A stretch of 64,000 nucleotides of DNA from positions 1 to 64,000 of the forward strand of contig NZ_PYFX01000017.1 of assembly GCF_003020115.1 (NCBI RefSeq), written 5' to 3'. Position 1 is the stretch's first letter; every line of letters begins with the position of its first letter. Below are positions 8,837-18,506 of this stretch, one piece after another. The stretch is from Bradyrhizobium sp. MOS002. GTDB lineage: Bacteria; Pseudomonadota; Alphaproteobacteria; Rhizobiales; Xanthobacteraceae. The notes beneath the pieces are model-generated. The model made no database searches. It was not told the origin of the DNA and saw nothing but the letters and a program-made list of their open reading frames with translations. Position numbers and translations under genes: made by a program.

Positions 8837-9745
8837 ATCAATTCCGAGCGCCAAGCGCAGGACCGCGGCTTTGCCTCCAACAGCACCCGACAATGTTCAC
8901 GGCGGTTATTAGGGCGGCAGCGTGCAGGACTCTCCGTCACCGAGCCACGGAACGGGCGGCGATCCGAAGGCCCTACACTGAATGGTCAATTTCAGATGAG
9001 GGAGGAGAATAGGCTACTTCTAAATCAACCAATCCACTGGGGCACCGGCATTCGTTAACTGTATGCTCTTATTGTACGGCAGACATGATCACGACTTGTC
9101 GTTCATGAACGGATTGGCGGAACACGTGCAGCATATCGAAACCAATGACCCTATCGAGGCCCGACGTAGCCGCTACGCCCAGTATCGAGGACTAGTTGCC
9201 ACCCTCACCTTCGGCCGCGCGACGGTGAGAGGCATGGTCAGATCGGTCAAGGAAGACAGCTCTTGTACCCCAGTTCGATGGTTGATCACTATCGCTCCGA
9301 CATAGCAGCTGGCAATTCGTAAGGGTGACCGGCCTTCGTCGGACACGGATCTTCCGCGTCCCGACCGCGACTCCAATATTCCCGCGATGTCCGCCCGAAG
9401 GGTTCTTGCTGGGCATCCTAAAGGCCGAGCCAAATCTCCCAGTTCCTGTCCCCTCAGTAAGTTGTGCCGTCGCCTCGACATCATGGAAATCAAGGCGCTG
9501 ATCCCGAAGGCTTCGGGGCGCCGCCGTGACAATTGGGCATGGGCCACTCTCGATGCGTCCTCCCGGGTACCGCGCGTCGGCCGCAGCATTCGACGACGCT
9601 CGTTTTCGTCATCTCACCTTTGCAAGATACGATGCACGAGACAATTCGACCACCAACTGCCATGACGCAGACCTCGCTTGGCCACTATCGATTGCTGATC
9701 AAGCAAACACAATGCCACCAGAAACGCGGTGGAAGGTTTAGCCGA
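8837..9745. other. Long spacer with no supported gene
   Basis: About 900 bases separate the regulator from a small exported protein. The sequence is open in several frames on both strands; the longest antisense frame is 138 codons at 9173-9589. None of the translations resembles a family I know, and none begins with a good ribosome binding site. It may be the residue of a lost gene. No clear insertion-sequence end or hairpin was noticed. Confidence 0.35.
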
Positions 9746-10030
9746 TCAATTAGGAGCCGAGGGAGCGACAATGGTCTTGGATGAGCCGCCAGGTGCGGGC
9801 TGCATATCCGGCGGTGTCCCTCCCTGCGGACTTGCAGCCGGCGCCCCGCCTGAACCTGTCGAGTTTGGCCCGGTCCATCCCTGCGGCTGCAGCTGCCCCT
9901 TGTTGTCCGGCAGCACAGTCCGTCCAGTACTGTACGTGGAGTCGCTCGGGCTTCTGTCTTCAGCTTTCACCTGTGCCACAACAATGTTGGCAACAAGAGC
10001 GATACAGAGCGGCAGGAGCAAGACTGGCAT
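9746..10030 (-). CDS. Small exported Pro/Gly-rich protein of unknown function
   Basis: Starting at the ATG at 10030, the 94-residue product opens with a signal peptide (MPVLLLPLCIALVANIVVAQVKA). The rest is a low-complexity tail rich in Pro, Gly, Ser and Gln (GTVLP-like start, then QPQGWTGPNSTGSGG and TPPDMQPAPGGSSK). Nothing enzymatic is visible. Short secreted proteins of this composition are common in Bradyrhizobium. I give no function. Confidence 0.45.
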   Translation of the reverse strand: MPVLLLPLCIALVANIVVAQVKAEDRSPSDSTYSTGRTVLPDNKGQLQPQGWTGPNSTGSGGAPAASPQGGTPPDMQPAPGGSSKTIVAPSAPN

Positions 10031-10205
10031 AGTCCATCCACAGGTCGGTTGATGACATACTTTATTTGGCCGCCTGCTACAGCACGCCGGGCGCACTCAA
10101 GGGTCCGTCCGATCTGTCGCCGGCTTCAGTGAGCAAATTAGCCGGTCGGCGCGCTGCCGGGAGGGTGAGCGCCAGTGCACCAACTCGTACGCTGGCCGTC
10201 TCACA

Positions 10206-10805
10206 CTAGGCATGCAGCTTCATCGTGATCTCCGCTATTGCACGTCCTTGATAACGTGCGCCGGACAGCTCGTTTTGAGACGGCTTTCGGCTGCCGTCCC
10301 CACCAGCGATTGTACTAGCGCCGTAAGGTGAACCACCAGTGACTTCGTCGAGCTTAGTCTGACCCACAAACCCATAATTCAGGCCGACAACCGTCATTCC
10401 GAAGTGCAACAGGTTGGTGATGATGGAGAACAAAGTGGTCTCCTGCCCCCCATGCTGGGTTGCGGTCGAGGTGAAAGCGCCGCCAACCTTTCCGTGGAGC
10501 GCACCTCGAGCCCAGAGACCGCCCGCTTGGTCGAGAAAACTCGCCATCTGCGACGTCATGCGGCCAAAGCGGGTGCCAGTGCCGACGACGATCGCGTCAT
10601 ATTCCGCCAGATCCTCGATATTCGCTACAGGCGCAGCCTGATCGAGCTTGTAATTCGACGCCTTTGCAAGGTTGGGCGACACCAATTCTGGGACGCGCTT
10701 GATGTCTACCGTGACTCCCGCCTCGCGTGCCCCGTCGGCGACAGCGTTCGCCAGAGTTTCGATGTGTCCATACGCCGAATAGTAGAGAACCAGGACCTTC
10801 GTCAT
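10206..10805 (-). CDS. wrbA: NAD(P)H:quinone oxidoreductase WrbA
   Basis: At 199 residues it has the usual WrbA length. The flavodoxin-like FMN site is intact: VLVLYYSAYGHIETLA for the phosphate loop, GTGTRFGRMTSQM, and STATQHGGQETTL for the ring-binding loop. The C-terminal SPYGASTIAGGDG block is the WrbA signature. WrbA performs two-electron reduction of quinones in the cytoplasm and protects against redox cycling. The ATG follows AGGAAG. It stands alone here, with long spacers on both sides. Confidence 0.95.
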   Translation of the reverse strand: MTKVLVLYYSAYGHIETLANAVADGAREAGVTVDIKRVPELVSPNLAKASNYKLDQAAPVANIEDLAEYDAIVVGTGTRFGRMTSQMASFLDQAGGLWARGALHGKVGGAFTSTATQHGGQETTLFSIITNLLHFGMTVVGLNYGFVGQTKLDEVTGGSPYGASTIAGGDGSRKPSQNELSGARYQGRAIAEITMKLHA

Positions 10806-11272
10806 GTTCGCTTCCTGAAGTTTTGTAGATGGGTAGATGGTGCGCCCGTGAAGCAGGTTCGAAGAGAAGTGGATCGTATCGCATGTAGAGTGTTTCGTGT
10901 CTTCGTTGGCTCGAGCTAGCCGCCGACCATCAGGGCAAGCATCGAAGCTTCCAGCGCCGTCTGCAGCTAATCTTATCTCGGAGCTGGAAGTTCATTCACC
11001 ACGACGGTTCGTTTTAATGCCTGCTGAGTTGGGCTGGAACTGAAACGATTTCAATTGCCAGATGCAGCGCGTTCAGTGAAGTGCTTGGAAGCTGACCACA
11101 ACTGTCGAATACGGCATCAGTTCAGCTTGCGCCGCAGCATTGAGACGTTTTGGAGTAGACGGTGCGACCTCGAGGATATCACTGATGATACGCCGCAGCA
11201 CAGCACACCCGTTTTGAGAATCACAGTCTCGCCCGAATGACACGCTCGATCTTCCCAACGAGTGTCTTCAAG
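10806..11272. other. Spacer with a near-match to a vir box
   Basis: This 467-bp spacer between wrbA and the periplasmic binding protein has no supported gene. At 11048-11059 the minus strand reads GGCAATTGAAAT, matching the Agrobacterium vir box TNCAATTGAAAY at every position but the first. It lies 243 bp upstream of wrbA, so any role is speculative. Confidence 0.35.
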
Positions 11273-12496
11273 TCAATTTTGTACCAACGGGCATCCTCCC
11301 TCGTCCATTGGGCGGAATGCCTCTCCTTTCGGAATGGTGGCCAGGAGTTTGTAATAGTCGAACGCGTATTTGGATTCTTCGGGCGATTTTACCTGAAACA
11401 AATACATGTCTCGCACGAGCCGACCATCTCGCCGGATTTTCCCGCCTTTTGTCATTAGGTCATTAACCGGCATCTCACGCATCTTCGCCGCAACCGCGGG
11501 ACCGTCCAGAGTCCCTGCGGCGCCAGCGGCCTTTAGGAAGTGCATCACGGCACCGTAAGTGCCAGCATGGATCATCGTGGGTACCTTGTGTGTGCGGGCG
11601 ATGAAACGCTTGGACCAAGCCCGCGCCTCGTCGGTCATGTCCCAATAGAAGGCCGAACTCAACAAAAGGCCTTGAGCGCTCTGCAGACCGAGGTTGTGGA
11701 CGTCTGCAATGAAGACGATCAGCCCGGCAAATCTTTGCGAACCCAATATGCCGAACTCATGGGCTTGCTTTACAGCGTTTATGAAGTCGCCACCTGCATC
11801 TGCGAGCGCAATGACGTCTGCGTTAGACGCCTGCGCTTGCAGCAGAAAGGACGAAAGGTCCGTTGTACCGAGAGGATGCTTGACGGCACCGAGAATCCTT
11901 CCGCCAGTCGATTCAATCACCTTGCGGCTCTCCAGCTCGAGCTGAGATCCGAGAGAATAGTCCGCAGATAGAAAGAACCAGGTTTTAGTACCGAGCTGTG
12001 AGATCGCTTTTGTCGCTCCATGAGCCAAGGCGTACGTGTCGTAGGTCCAGTGAATTCCTGTATTTGAGCATTCATCGCCAGTCAGGCGGGATGTCGCGGC
12101 TCCCGTCGCCAGAAAGATCTTCTTTCTCTCGCGCGTGATCCCCTGCACCGCCAACGCAACCGCAGAATTTGGCACATCGACGATCACTTCAACGTTTTCG
12201 TTCTCCAGCCACCTCCGCGTGATCGCCGAACCCACGTCAACCTTGTTCTGGTGATCCGCGGCGACAATTTGAATGCTACGGCCGAGCACCGTGTTCCCGG
12301 AGTCCTCAACAGCCATCTCGGCGGCTATGATCGAGCCTTCCCCACCATTGTCGGCATATAGCGAGGACATGTCTGTCAAAATCCCCAGCTTGACTGGCGC
12401 CTCTGCTGTCGCCGGGCCAGAAATAAAGGCCATAGTTGCGACTGCCAAAACGGCTTCTTGCAAGGTGCTGACAGTTGTTCGCTTCCGACCTCCCAT
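11273..12496 (-). CDS. Type-1 periplasmic substrate-binding protein (branched-chain amino acid ABC class)
   Basis: The 407-residue protein has a signal peptide ending near ATAEA (about residue 32) and the Peripla_BP_6 opening VKLGILTDMSSLYADNGGEG. Further family blocks are AAEMAVEDSG, GSAITRRWLENENVEVIVD and AGTYGAVMHFLKAA. Such proteins deliver amino acids, amides or aromatic acids to Liv-type ABC importers. No permease or ATPase gene is adjacent, so it is an orphan receptor. GGGAGAAGG precedes the ATG. The repeated GAAGTGAA element lies 61 bp upstream. Confidence 0.85.
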   Translation of the reverse strand: MGGRKRTTVSTLQEAVLAVATMAFISGPATAEAPVKLGILTDMSSLYADNGGEGSIIAAEMAVEDSGNTVLGRSIQIVAADHQNKVDVGSAITRRWLENENVEVIVDVPNSAVALAVQGITRERKKIFLATGAATSRLTGDECSNTGIHWTYDTYALAHGATKAISQLGTKTWFFLSADYSLGSQLELESRKVIESTGGRILGAVKHPLGTTDLSSFLLQAQASNADVIALADAGGDFINAVKQAHEFGILGSQRFAGLIVFIADVHNLGLQSAQGLLLSSAFYWDMTDEARAWSKRFIARTHKVPTMIHAGTYGAVMHFLKAAGAAGTLDGPAVAAKMREMPVNDLMTKGGKIRRDGRLVRDMYLFQVKSPEESKYAFDYYKLLATIPKGEAFRPMDEGGCPLVQN

Positions 12497-13156
12497 AGCC
12501 GCCTTCTCCCAGAGCCTAGCTTAAAGCGCCATTAATGATTGGCATGCACCCAAGGAGAAGTGAAATTGTTACAGCACGATCCTGAATAGAGCTCACGGGG
12601 CGTGTGCAAGGCAGCGCGGCTACAGCATCGTTTTTTTAGAGGAAGGTTGTAGCTAACTAGCGCATCGTAGGCCTGAAAAAATTAGTTCCGAGTCAGGAGC
12701 GGCGATCGTGGCCGCTTCCTTCACGCAAAACCTGAATCTACTTTCGATGATCAACACTTACGGCGGGGCGCCAGCCAGAGCCACACAGGGTGATGCACCA
12801 GCAGATCAAGCCATTCCATCCACTCACGCTGGCACGATCCCCACATCGAAGCGCTCGTTGGAAATACGCGGCCGCACATACGGCGACGCAGCGGAAGTCC
12901 AGCGGCACGACCACTACCGATCCGCTCCAACCAGCGGCAGATCGGTGAGACTTCGTTGATATCGGCGATGAATGCGCCCTAGCTCCGCAGCCGGGAAGGC
13001 TCTTGTTGCTTCTGCGGCGGGTGGCTTGAATCGTGGCTTGGCTGGCGGGTTCGACTGGTCGCTATGAGTGGATGTATTATGCTCTCCTTGAGTTCTGTCG
13101 TTCATGACCCAAAAGCGGAGTTTGCGGTTCGAACACACTCGAGCGAGCCGCCTCGC
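12497..13156. other. Spacer holding one copy of the GAAGTGAA element
   Basis: About 660 bases lie between the binding-protein start and the end of the PRISE gene. The left end holds the repeated element at 12557-12586 and a T-rich run near 12630. Short open frames exist further right but show no family resemblance. Confidence 0.35.
12557..12586 (-). promoter_or_regulatory. Repeated GAAGTGAA-N17-CTGAA element, copy A
   Basis: On the plus strand GAAGTGAA is followed 17 bp later by CTGAA. Read towards the gene on the minus strand it is TTCAG-N17-TTCACTTC, ending 61 bp before the start of the periplasmic binding protein. It matches copy B near 49 kb at about 31 of 40 positions, including an AGCTCA tail. 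Function is inferred from position and recurrence only. Confidence 0.5.
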
Positions 13157-14221
13157 TCACGGTATGATTCGCTTCTCTCGCAGAGTCGTGAACAGGTCGA
13201 AGAAACTCTCGTCCGTCGCCTGATAGTCAAGGAACCCCAGCCGACGACTCTTGCCCATGTCGGTTACAACCTCGATCGGCCGACCGAGGTCTCCATCGGT
13301 GTGCCACGCAGACGCAAGCCGGTTGAGATCCGGTTCTGCCAAATGATGCTTCCGGGCGATGTCGGACCAGATCGGGCGGGCGTCGCTCATCTGTCGCTCA
13401 AGCGGATTCCGCTCGTTCGGAAACGCTGCTGGCTGCAGTCCGAACCAACCCGCCAAGCGTCCCCACATCCACTTCCAACGGAATACGTCCCCGTTGACAA
13501 CATTGAAAGCCTGATTGCGGGCAGCATCTGTCATGGCCGCCCATTCCAGATGTCTGGCCAGCAGTCTGGCGTCCGTCATATCGGTTAGTGCGTTCCACTG
13601 AATTGCAGAGCCTGGAAACAGAAAAGGCCGTCCGATTTCGCGGCAGATCGTAGCATACGCAGCGAGCGTTGTGCCCATGTTCATGGCATTCCCGAGGGCA
13701 TAGCCTATGATCGTATGTGGCCGGTGAATGCTCCAGCTGAAGCCGTCTCGTTTCGCCGCCGCGAACACCTCATCTTCCTGGGCATAGTAGAAATTCTCGG
13801 CATCGAGCCGCGGCTGGTCCTCTCGAAACGGCGTGGCGATCAAGCTGCTTTGACCATAGGATTCGAACGGCCCGAGATAGTGCTTGAGGCCAGTTACGAG
13901 TGCGACGTGCCTGACCGACGCAGCAGATGACAATGCATCCAGCAAGTTGCGCACCATCGCAGAGTTGATCAGGATATTCTCCCTCTCCGTTTTCTGTCCA
14001 AGCCACGTGGTGAAGAAAACATGCGTGGGACGTAGATGGCGCAGCGCCGATCCGAGGGACACCGGATCCAATAGATCAGCGGCGATCGGCAACATACCGG
14101 GGATATCAATTCCTGGCCTGCGCGCGAGCCCGTATACTGACCACCCGCGCTCCAGGAGATGTCGGGCAAGATTGTTGCCCACTATGCCGGTTGCTCCTGC
14201 GACAAGTGCTGCATGTTCCAT
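13157..14221 (-). CDS. PRISE-family short-chain reductase (progesterone 5-beta-reductase / iridoid synthase-like)
   Basis: The 354-residue protein is an extended SDR with the NAD(P) loop ALVAGATGIVGNNLARHL near the N-terminus. VALVTGLKHYLGPFE and ENFYYAQEDE follow; the NFYY block is the PRISE signature carrying the catalytic Tyr. HRPHTIIGYALGNAMN and the FVNGDVFRWKWMW-like C-terminal part complete the family pattern. Members reduce enones with NADPH. The true substrate in bacteria is generally unknown. AAGG sits before the ATG. The flanking genes give no operon context. Confidence 0.85.
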   Translation of the reverse strand: MEHAALVAGATGIVGNNLARHLLERGWSVYGLARRPGIDIPGMLPIAADLLDPVSLGSALRHLRPTHVFFTTWLGQKTERENILINSAMVRNLLDALSSAASVRHVALVTGLKHYLGPFESYGQSSLIATPFREDQPRLDAENFYYAQEDEVFAAAKRDGFSWSIHRPHTIIGYALGNAMNMGTTLAAYATICREIGRPFLFPGSAIQWNALTDMTDARLLARHLEWAAMTDAARNQAFNVVNGDVFRWKWMWGRLAGWFGLQPAAFPNERNPLERQMSDARPIWSDIARKHHLAEPDLNRLASAWHTDGDLGRPIEVVTDMGKSRRLGFLDYQATDESFFDLFTTLREKRIIP

Positions 14222-14703
14222 CGTCGGACCCTTCGCGATCCATCAGAGATGGGACGCCGATTAGACGCAAGCAATCCGAATCTCTGTTTCGTGATGTTGC
14301 GAGTTTGTCCTGTTTTGGCCTTTCTCGGAAGTCCGACAACGTCCGCTTTCGCGCCGCTGTTGGAGAACAAGCGGACATCACGCGCCCCTACTCTTAGCAG
14401 CAGATTTATGAGTACGCACCGCTGGGTGCAGTTAGCTCATCATCCGGCTGAGATCGTTGCACTTGCACAGAGTGGTCGCACAACTCATGCTTTAAAAATC
14501 GCTCCGTGGCGTGAGGAAAACACTAGCTGACGACGTTTTCAGCCCTAAGCGGGACTCGGCGAATCGTGACGGCTCCGTTGCGTCGCTCCATCCTTGAATG
14601 CCTGAAGCGCGCTCTCTCCTTTTCAATGCCAAAGGTACAACGTTCTGATCTGACGACGGAGTCGTCTGGGCTTGGGGTATGGCACTAGCAATAGGACAAA
14701 CTC
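14222..14703. other. Intergenic stretch between divergent redox genes
   Basis: This spacer of 482 bp separates the PRISE reductase (minus) from the FAD oxidase (plus), so it must contain two outward promoters. I see no gene, repeat or strong hairpin in it. Confidence 0.35.
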
Positions 14704-16110
14704 ATGATGTTCAATGATACGTCGCTGCCGCCGGTGTTGCTAGAAGATGCAGCGCCCCTCCGGGCCGCGGTCGCGGGTTCAGTTCTACTACCGGGCGACG
14801 CGGGTTACGATGTCGAACGCGCCGTCTGGAACTTGAATCACGAGCTGGTGCCAGCGATTATCGTTGTCCCTGAGAGCGCGGCCGACGTGCAGGCGGCGGT
14901 AACTTTCGCGGCGAAGCACCACCGACCCGTCCTTGTGAAGACCACTGGCCACCAAGTAGTCGGCAAGGCACACGGGGCCGTGGTGATCGCAACCCATCGG
15001 CTGAACGATATAACGATCGACGCGACAGCACGAACGGCCCGGGTCGGCGCCGGTGTGGTGTGGTCGGAGGTCATCGAGCAGACGGCCAAGGTGGGGTTGG
15101 CGCCGCTGAACGGATCAAACCCCCATGTGGGAGTCTCCGGTTACACCCTCGGCGGCGGCCTCAGCCCGACCCTTGGGCGCTCGCAGGGCTACGCCGCCGA
15201 CCACGTTCGTTCGCTCGATGTGGTTACCGCGCGGGGCGAAGTGCGGCACGTCAACGCGCGATCCGAACCCGATCTGTTCTGGGCGCTACGCGGCGGAAAG
15301 GGTAACTTTGCGGTGGTCATCACACTGGAATTCGACTTATTCCCGGTGTCCCGCCTCTACGGCGGAGCCATTTACTTCCCTGGGGAGCGGACGGCAGACG
15401 TGCTGCGAGCGTGGGCCGATTGGCACCCGAGCACTCCGGAGAGCATGGTCACGTCGATCGCCGTGATGCGGATGCCTTCGATGACCGGAGTGCCCTTGCC
15501 TGTACGCGGAAAGTTTCTGGTGTCGGTGCGGATCGCCTACAATGGCACGAAGGCGGATGGCGAGCGGATGCTAAAACCGCTGCGAGCGGTAGCTCCGGCA
15601 GTCCTAGACACTGTGAGGGACATGCCATACGCCGAGGTTGCGTCGATCCACAGCGAGCCGACCGAACCGGTGCCCTACTATGAACGAGGTATTATGCTCC
15701 GAGAGTTCCCCGCGCAGGCGCAGGCGAAGCTGATCGGACTTGTCGGTCCAAATGCCAAGACAGACCTAGTGATGGTCGAGCTGCGTGCCCTGGGCGGGAT
15801 GTGGGACCGCGAGCCGGCCGTTCCAAACTCCGTAGCAACAAGGGGGCTGCCGTACAGCTTGCTAGCTGTATCGGCAGGTCCGCTCTCGCAGGAGCAGCAA
15901 CTCAAGCAATCGGTCGCCGATGTCCTCGAAGGAATGAAGCCTTGGCAGGCCGACCGGCGGTTCGTGAACAATCTCGCGCCGGACGAGGCGACCGAGGCAG
16001 CGGCAATTTACGGTCCGGAGCGCTACCAGCGCTTAGCTTCCATCAAAAAGACCTACGACCCGAGCAATATGTTCCGCCTCAACCACAACGTGAAGCCGGC
16101 CTCTGACTGA
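14704..16110 (+). CDS. FAD-linked oxidase of the BBE / PCMH family
   Basis: The 468-residue protein has the p-cresol methylhydroxylase-type FAD domain: VPAIIVVPESAADVQAAV, then VKTTGHQVVG with His83 where the family attaches FAD covalently. GYTLGGGLSPTLGR and DLFWALRGGKGNFAVVIT follow. The C-terminal BBE element (YQRLASIKKTYDPSNMFRLNHN) is complete. Two-site flavinylated members also have a Cys in the segment before GYTLGGG; here that segment (GSNPHVGVS) lacks one, so single covalent linkage is expected. These enzymes oxidise alcohols, sugars or aromatics with O2. There is no signal peptide. The substrate is unknown. Confidence 0.83.
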   Translation: MMFNDTSLPPVLLEDAAPLRAAVAGSVLLPGDAGYDVERAVWNLNHELVPAIIVVPESAADVQAAVTFAAKHHRPVLVKTTGHQVVGKAHGAVVIATHRLNDITIDATARTARVGAGVVWSEVIEQTAKVGLAPLNGSNPHVGVSGYTLGGGLSPTLGRSQGYAADHVRSLDVVTARGEVRHVNARSEPDLFWALRGGKGNFAVVITLEFDLFPVSRLYGGAIYFPGERTADVLRAWADWHPSTPESMVTSIAVMRMPSMTGVPLPVRGKFLVSVRIAYNGTKADGERMLKPLRAVAPAVLDTVRDMPYAEVASIHSEPTEPVPYYERGIMLREFPAQAQAKLIGLVGPNAKTDLVMVELRALGGMWDREPAVPNSVATRGLPYSLLAVSAGPLSQEQQLKQSVADVLEGMKPWQADRRFVNNLAPDEATEAAAIYGPERYQRLASIKKTYDPSNMFRLNHNVKPASD

Positions 16111-16583
16111 TACCGCCGAGCGAAATCGCGACATCCTGAAGCATAAGGTAGTCTCTTACTCAATCGCGTTGGCGCCCCGTGCCGGCGGGAGCGGCTTCGC
16201 TTCTCAAGCTTTACCGCAAAGAGGCTCTTAGAACGATCTCGTCAGAGGATCTCGAGAGTCTTGTTCACCGAAGCCGCCGAGCGCTGCAGACACCCGGATG
16301 GCGTTCGTTCTAACGGAGGCTGTGCATGCGCATCTAAAGCTTCTCGAGCCGCTCCGGTCAGACTTTCGGCGCTTGCCTAAATCCCCGCCGTGAGCCGAGG
16401 TTTGCAGAATTTCGATGCTAACATCTCAGTTCGGTCTTGTGCGCCATTTACGAAAGACGGGCGTGAGCTGCGGGCGTCAAGTTCACACTAGGCAAAGGGT
16501 ATATCTGTTTTTGGAAATAGGTCTGTTGGGCGCGCTCGGCATCAGCGAGCCCTGAAGCTGCCGCCCCTGGTGAGGAGCCCTGA
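16111..16583. other. Spacer with no gene seen
   Basis: This stretch of 473 bp follows the FAD oxidase and precedes a convergent small exported protein. An antisense frame overlapping its right end (16448-16792) looks like a shadow of that small gene. No hairpin with a U-tract was noticed. Confidence 0.3.
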
Positions 16584-16823
16584 TCAGCCGCCCCCGAACC
16601 TGGAAGGGTCATCGTAGGTAGGAGGGTCGTCGTGGTCAGTCCGCAGTCCGCCGGGAACGGAGTTGTCGCGATAGATACACACACGGCCCGAAGTGATGCA
16701 ATTTGGCAAGATTGCCTGACCAGGCCTAACAATGGCATGTCGAAAATTACGATGCGATCCTGCGGCGCCGTTCGCAGAAGCACATAGACCAATCAAAAAG
16801 CACAACCCAAAGATAACACGCAT
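16584..16823 (-). CDS. Small exported protein of unknown function
   Basis: The ATG at 16823 follows GGAGA by eight bases and gives 79 residues. A clear signal peptide (MRVIFGLCFLIGLCASANGAAG) precedes a short mature part with two Cys and an acidic, Pro/Asp/Gly-rich end (DDPPTYDDPSRFGGG). This resembles short secreted proteins common in Bradyrhizobium. No function can be assigned. Confidence 0.5.
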   Translation of the reverse strand: MRVIFGLCFLIGLCASANGAAGSHRNFRHAIVRPGQAILPNCITSGRVCIYRDNSVPGGLRTDHDDPPTYDDPSRFGGG

Positions 16824-16931
16824 TGTGCTTTCTCCGTTGGGATACGTCACCACACATCGGCCGGACCAGCATCAGCTCCGCCGCCTTTTTGCCGTGCAAT
16901 GCTGTTGCTCGGATCGCACCACCTGATTGCG

Positions 16932-17369
16932 CTATTCGGTAATCTTCACGTATCCTTTCTGAACCAGCTCCGTCGTTCTCGCCATGGCATCCGTGTTGAC
17001 TTTTATGCCGGGGAGCAGGTCGGCATTGCCCCAGCCATGTACCTTAGCGGTCGCGCCGCACAGCTCTACGCCCACACCGCGCTTCATCAGGTCTGTCACG
17101 AGATCTGTGTAGGGATTCCCGGTGGCAATGTTTCTATCGATGTTGTAAGCGCGATCGTGCAGCGTCACGTGGCCGGCATTTGTGTGAAACACTGCGATGA
17201 CTTCCGACGCAGCATGCGACTCCGCGATATCGTTGGTAATAAGCTGAAGGTGGAACATGCATGCCGGCAGATCGCCTTCGAAGGCGAGCGCACCGATGCT
17301 ATATACTGTCTTTACGTTCTGGAGTGTTACCGGAATGTCGATATGAAGTGGTTTTTCGGAAGGTTGCAT
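16932..17369 (-). CDS. DsrE-family protein
   Basis: The 145-residue protein has the single-domain DsrE/DsrF fold pattern: strand VTLQNVKTVYSIGALAF, then VIAVFHTNAGHVTL, then LMKRGVGVELCGAT with the Cys position many DsrE-like proteins use. The C-terminus ends WGNADLLPGIKVNTDAMART. Homologues are linked to sulfur-trafficking or redox roles, often beside metallo-hydrolases. AAAGGAG precedes the ATG. It starts 44 bp after the end of the metallo-hydrolase gene and is probably in one operon with it. Confidence 0.8.
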   Translation of the reverse strand: MQPSEKPLHIDIPVTLQNVKTVYSIGALAFEGDLPACMFHLQLITNDIAESHAASEVIAVFHTNAGHVTLHDRAYNIDRNIATGNPYTDLVTDLMKRGVGVELCGATAKVHGWGNADLLPGIKVNTDAMARTTELVQKGYVKITE

Positions 17370-17413
17370 ACGAACTCTCCTTTTACCGAAGATGGCTGCG
17401 AAACGGTAAGCAG

Positions 17414-18385
17414 TTAGACGCCCTCATAAACTAGCCGGGTGAAGAACGCCGGACCGATAAGAAACTGGCCCCACTTTGCGTCGAACGCCGCCGTCGGCTT
17501 GGCTATAATTGTTTCATCTAGCGAGCGGCCCTGCTGCTTGAGCTTGCCGACATTGTCGCGGATTGCGACAAGCATGGCGCGATATGCTACAAGTTCAGCT
17601 CTGTTGCTGATCGGTTTGCCGTGCCCTGGGATGACAATCGTCCCATCCGATGCAGCGGCAACATTCGCATCGGCAGCCCTGATCATCCCATCGATGTTTC
17701 CGCCTGTTGAATAGTCGATGAAGGGATAGATGCCGTTCCAGTAAGTGTCGCCACAATGAAGGACCTCAGCTTCGGGTATGGTCACCGATAAGTCGCTGTC
17801 GGTGTGTGCGGGACCGTAGTACTTAAGAAGAAGCGTGGAGCCGTTGAGTTTGAGGGCTTTTTCGGACGAGAAGGTTTCAGCTGGAGCGGCCGGCAGTGGA
17901 GACGACGGGAAGTTGAAATCCCAATCGTCCACCCTCTGCGCGGCCAACAGATGCTTGTGAGTGTTCTCATGAGCGGTTATTGCCGCTCCTTCTGCGTTTA
18001 ACCACTGATTCCCGTCTGTATGGTCGAAGTGCCAATGCGTGTTGATCAGGTGGGAAATCGGATCGCGGCTCAACCCGTTCGCAGCTTCCAAGATGCGAGG
18101 CCGAGATACGGCGATGCCAGCATCAATAAAGACCTTGCCGTCGGCGCCTGTCAGCACAGCGATATTGCCGCCGGATCCTTCCAGGACGCTGACATTGCCT
18201 CTCAACTTATGCACTTTGATCGGGGTTTTGGCTGCGTCATCTCGGATCAGGTCTACGATGTTGCGCGCTTCCGCGAAAGCCTGTCGCGGCGAGAGCCAGT
18301 CGCCGGCCGCCGCAACTGTCGTGGCCGCCATGCAGCACAGACAGAATCCACGTCGCGACATAACATGCTGCTTGATAGTAGCCAT
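17414..18385 (-). CDS. Exported MBL-fold metallo-hydrolase
   Basis: A Tat-type leader (SRRGFCLCCMAATTVAAAGD) starts the 323-residue protein, so it is likely periplasmic. The zinc site is visible as HWHFDHTDGN (HxHxDH), GPAHTDSDLSV, HCGDTYWNG and the final GHG. This is the quinoprotein-relay / SoxH-like branch of the metallo-beta-lactamase superfamily rather than a lactamase. Its substrate is unknown. The DsrE partner suggests a thiol or persulfide substrate, which is inference. TAGGAG lies before the ATG. Confidence 0.83.
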   Translation of the reverse strand: MATIKQHVMSRRGFCLCCMAATTVAAAGDWLSPRQAFAEARNIVDLIRDDAAKTPIKVHKLRGNVSVLEGSGGNIAVLTGADGKVFIDAGIAVSRPRILEAANGLSRDPISHLINTHWHFDHTDGNQWLNAEGAAITAHENTHKHLLAAQRVDDWDFNFPSSPLPAAPAETFSSEKALKLNGSTLLLKYYGPAHTDSDLSVTIPEAEVLHCGDTYWNGIYPFIDYSTGGNIDGMIRAADANVAAASDGTIVIPGHGKPISNRAELVAYRAMLVAIRDNVGKLKQQGRSLDETIIAKPTAAFDAKWGQFLIGPAFFTRLVYEGV

Positions 18386-18506
18386 GGGCTTCTCCTACGG
18401 ATGCCGCTCAACAGTCCAGGCGCACCACAAGCGTGGTGAGCGCCATTTCGAGGTGAACGAAAGATCCCTTATCGCGCACGGACAGCGCGCTGGGCGGTCA
18501 GCCACA

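Noticed and set aside
9173..9589. Long minus-strand open frame in the 9-kb spacer
   Set aside because: No ribosome binding site, no recognisable family and an Arg/Ser-rich composition typical of noncoding frames.
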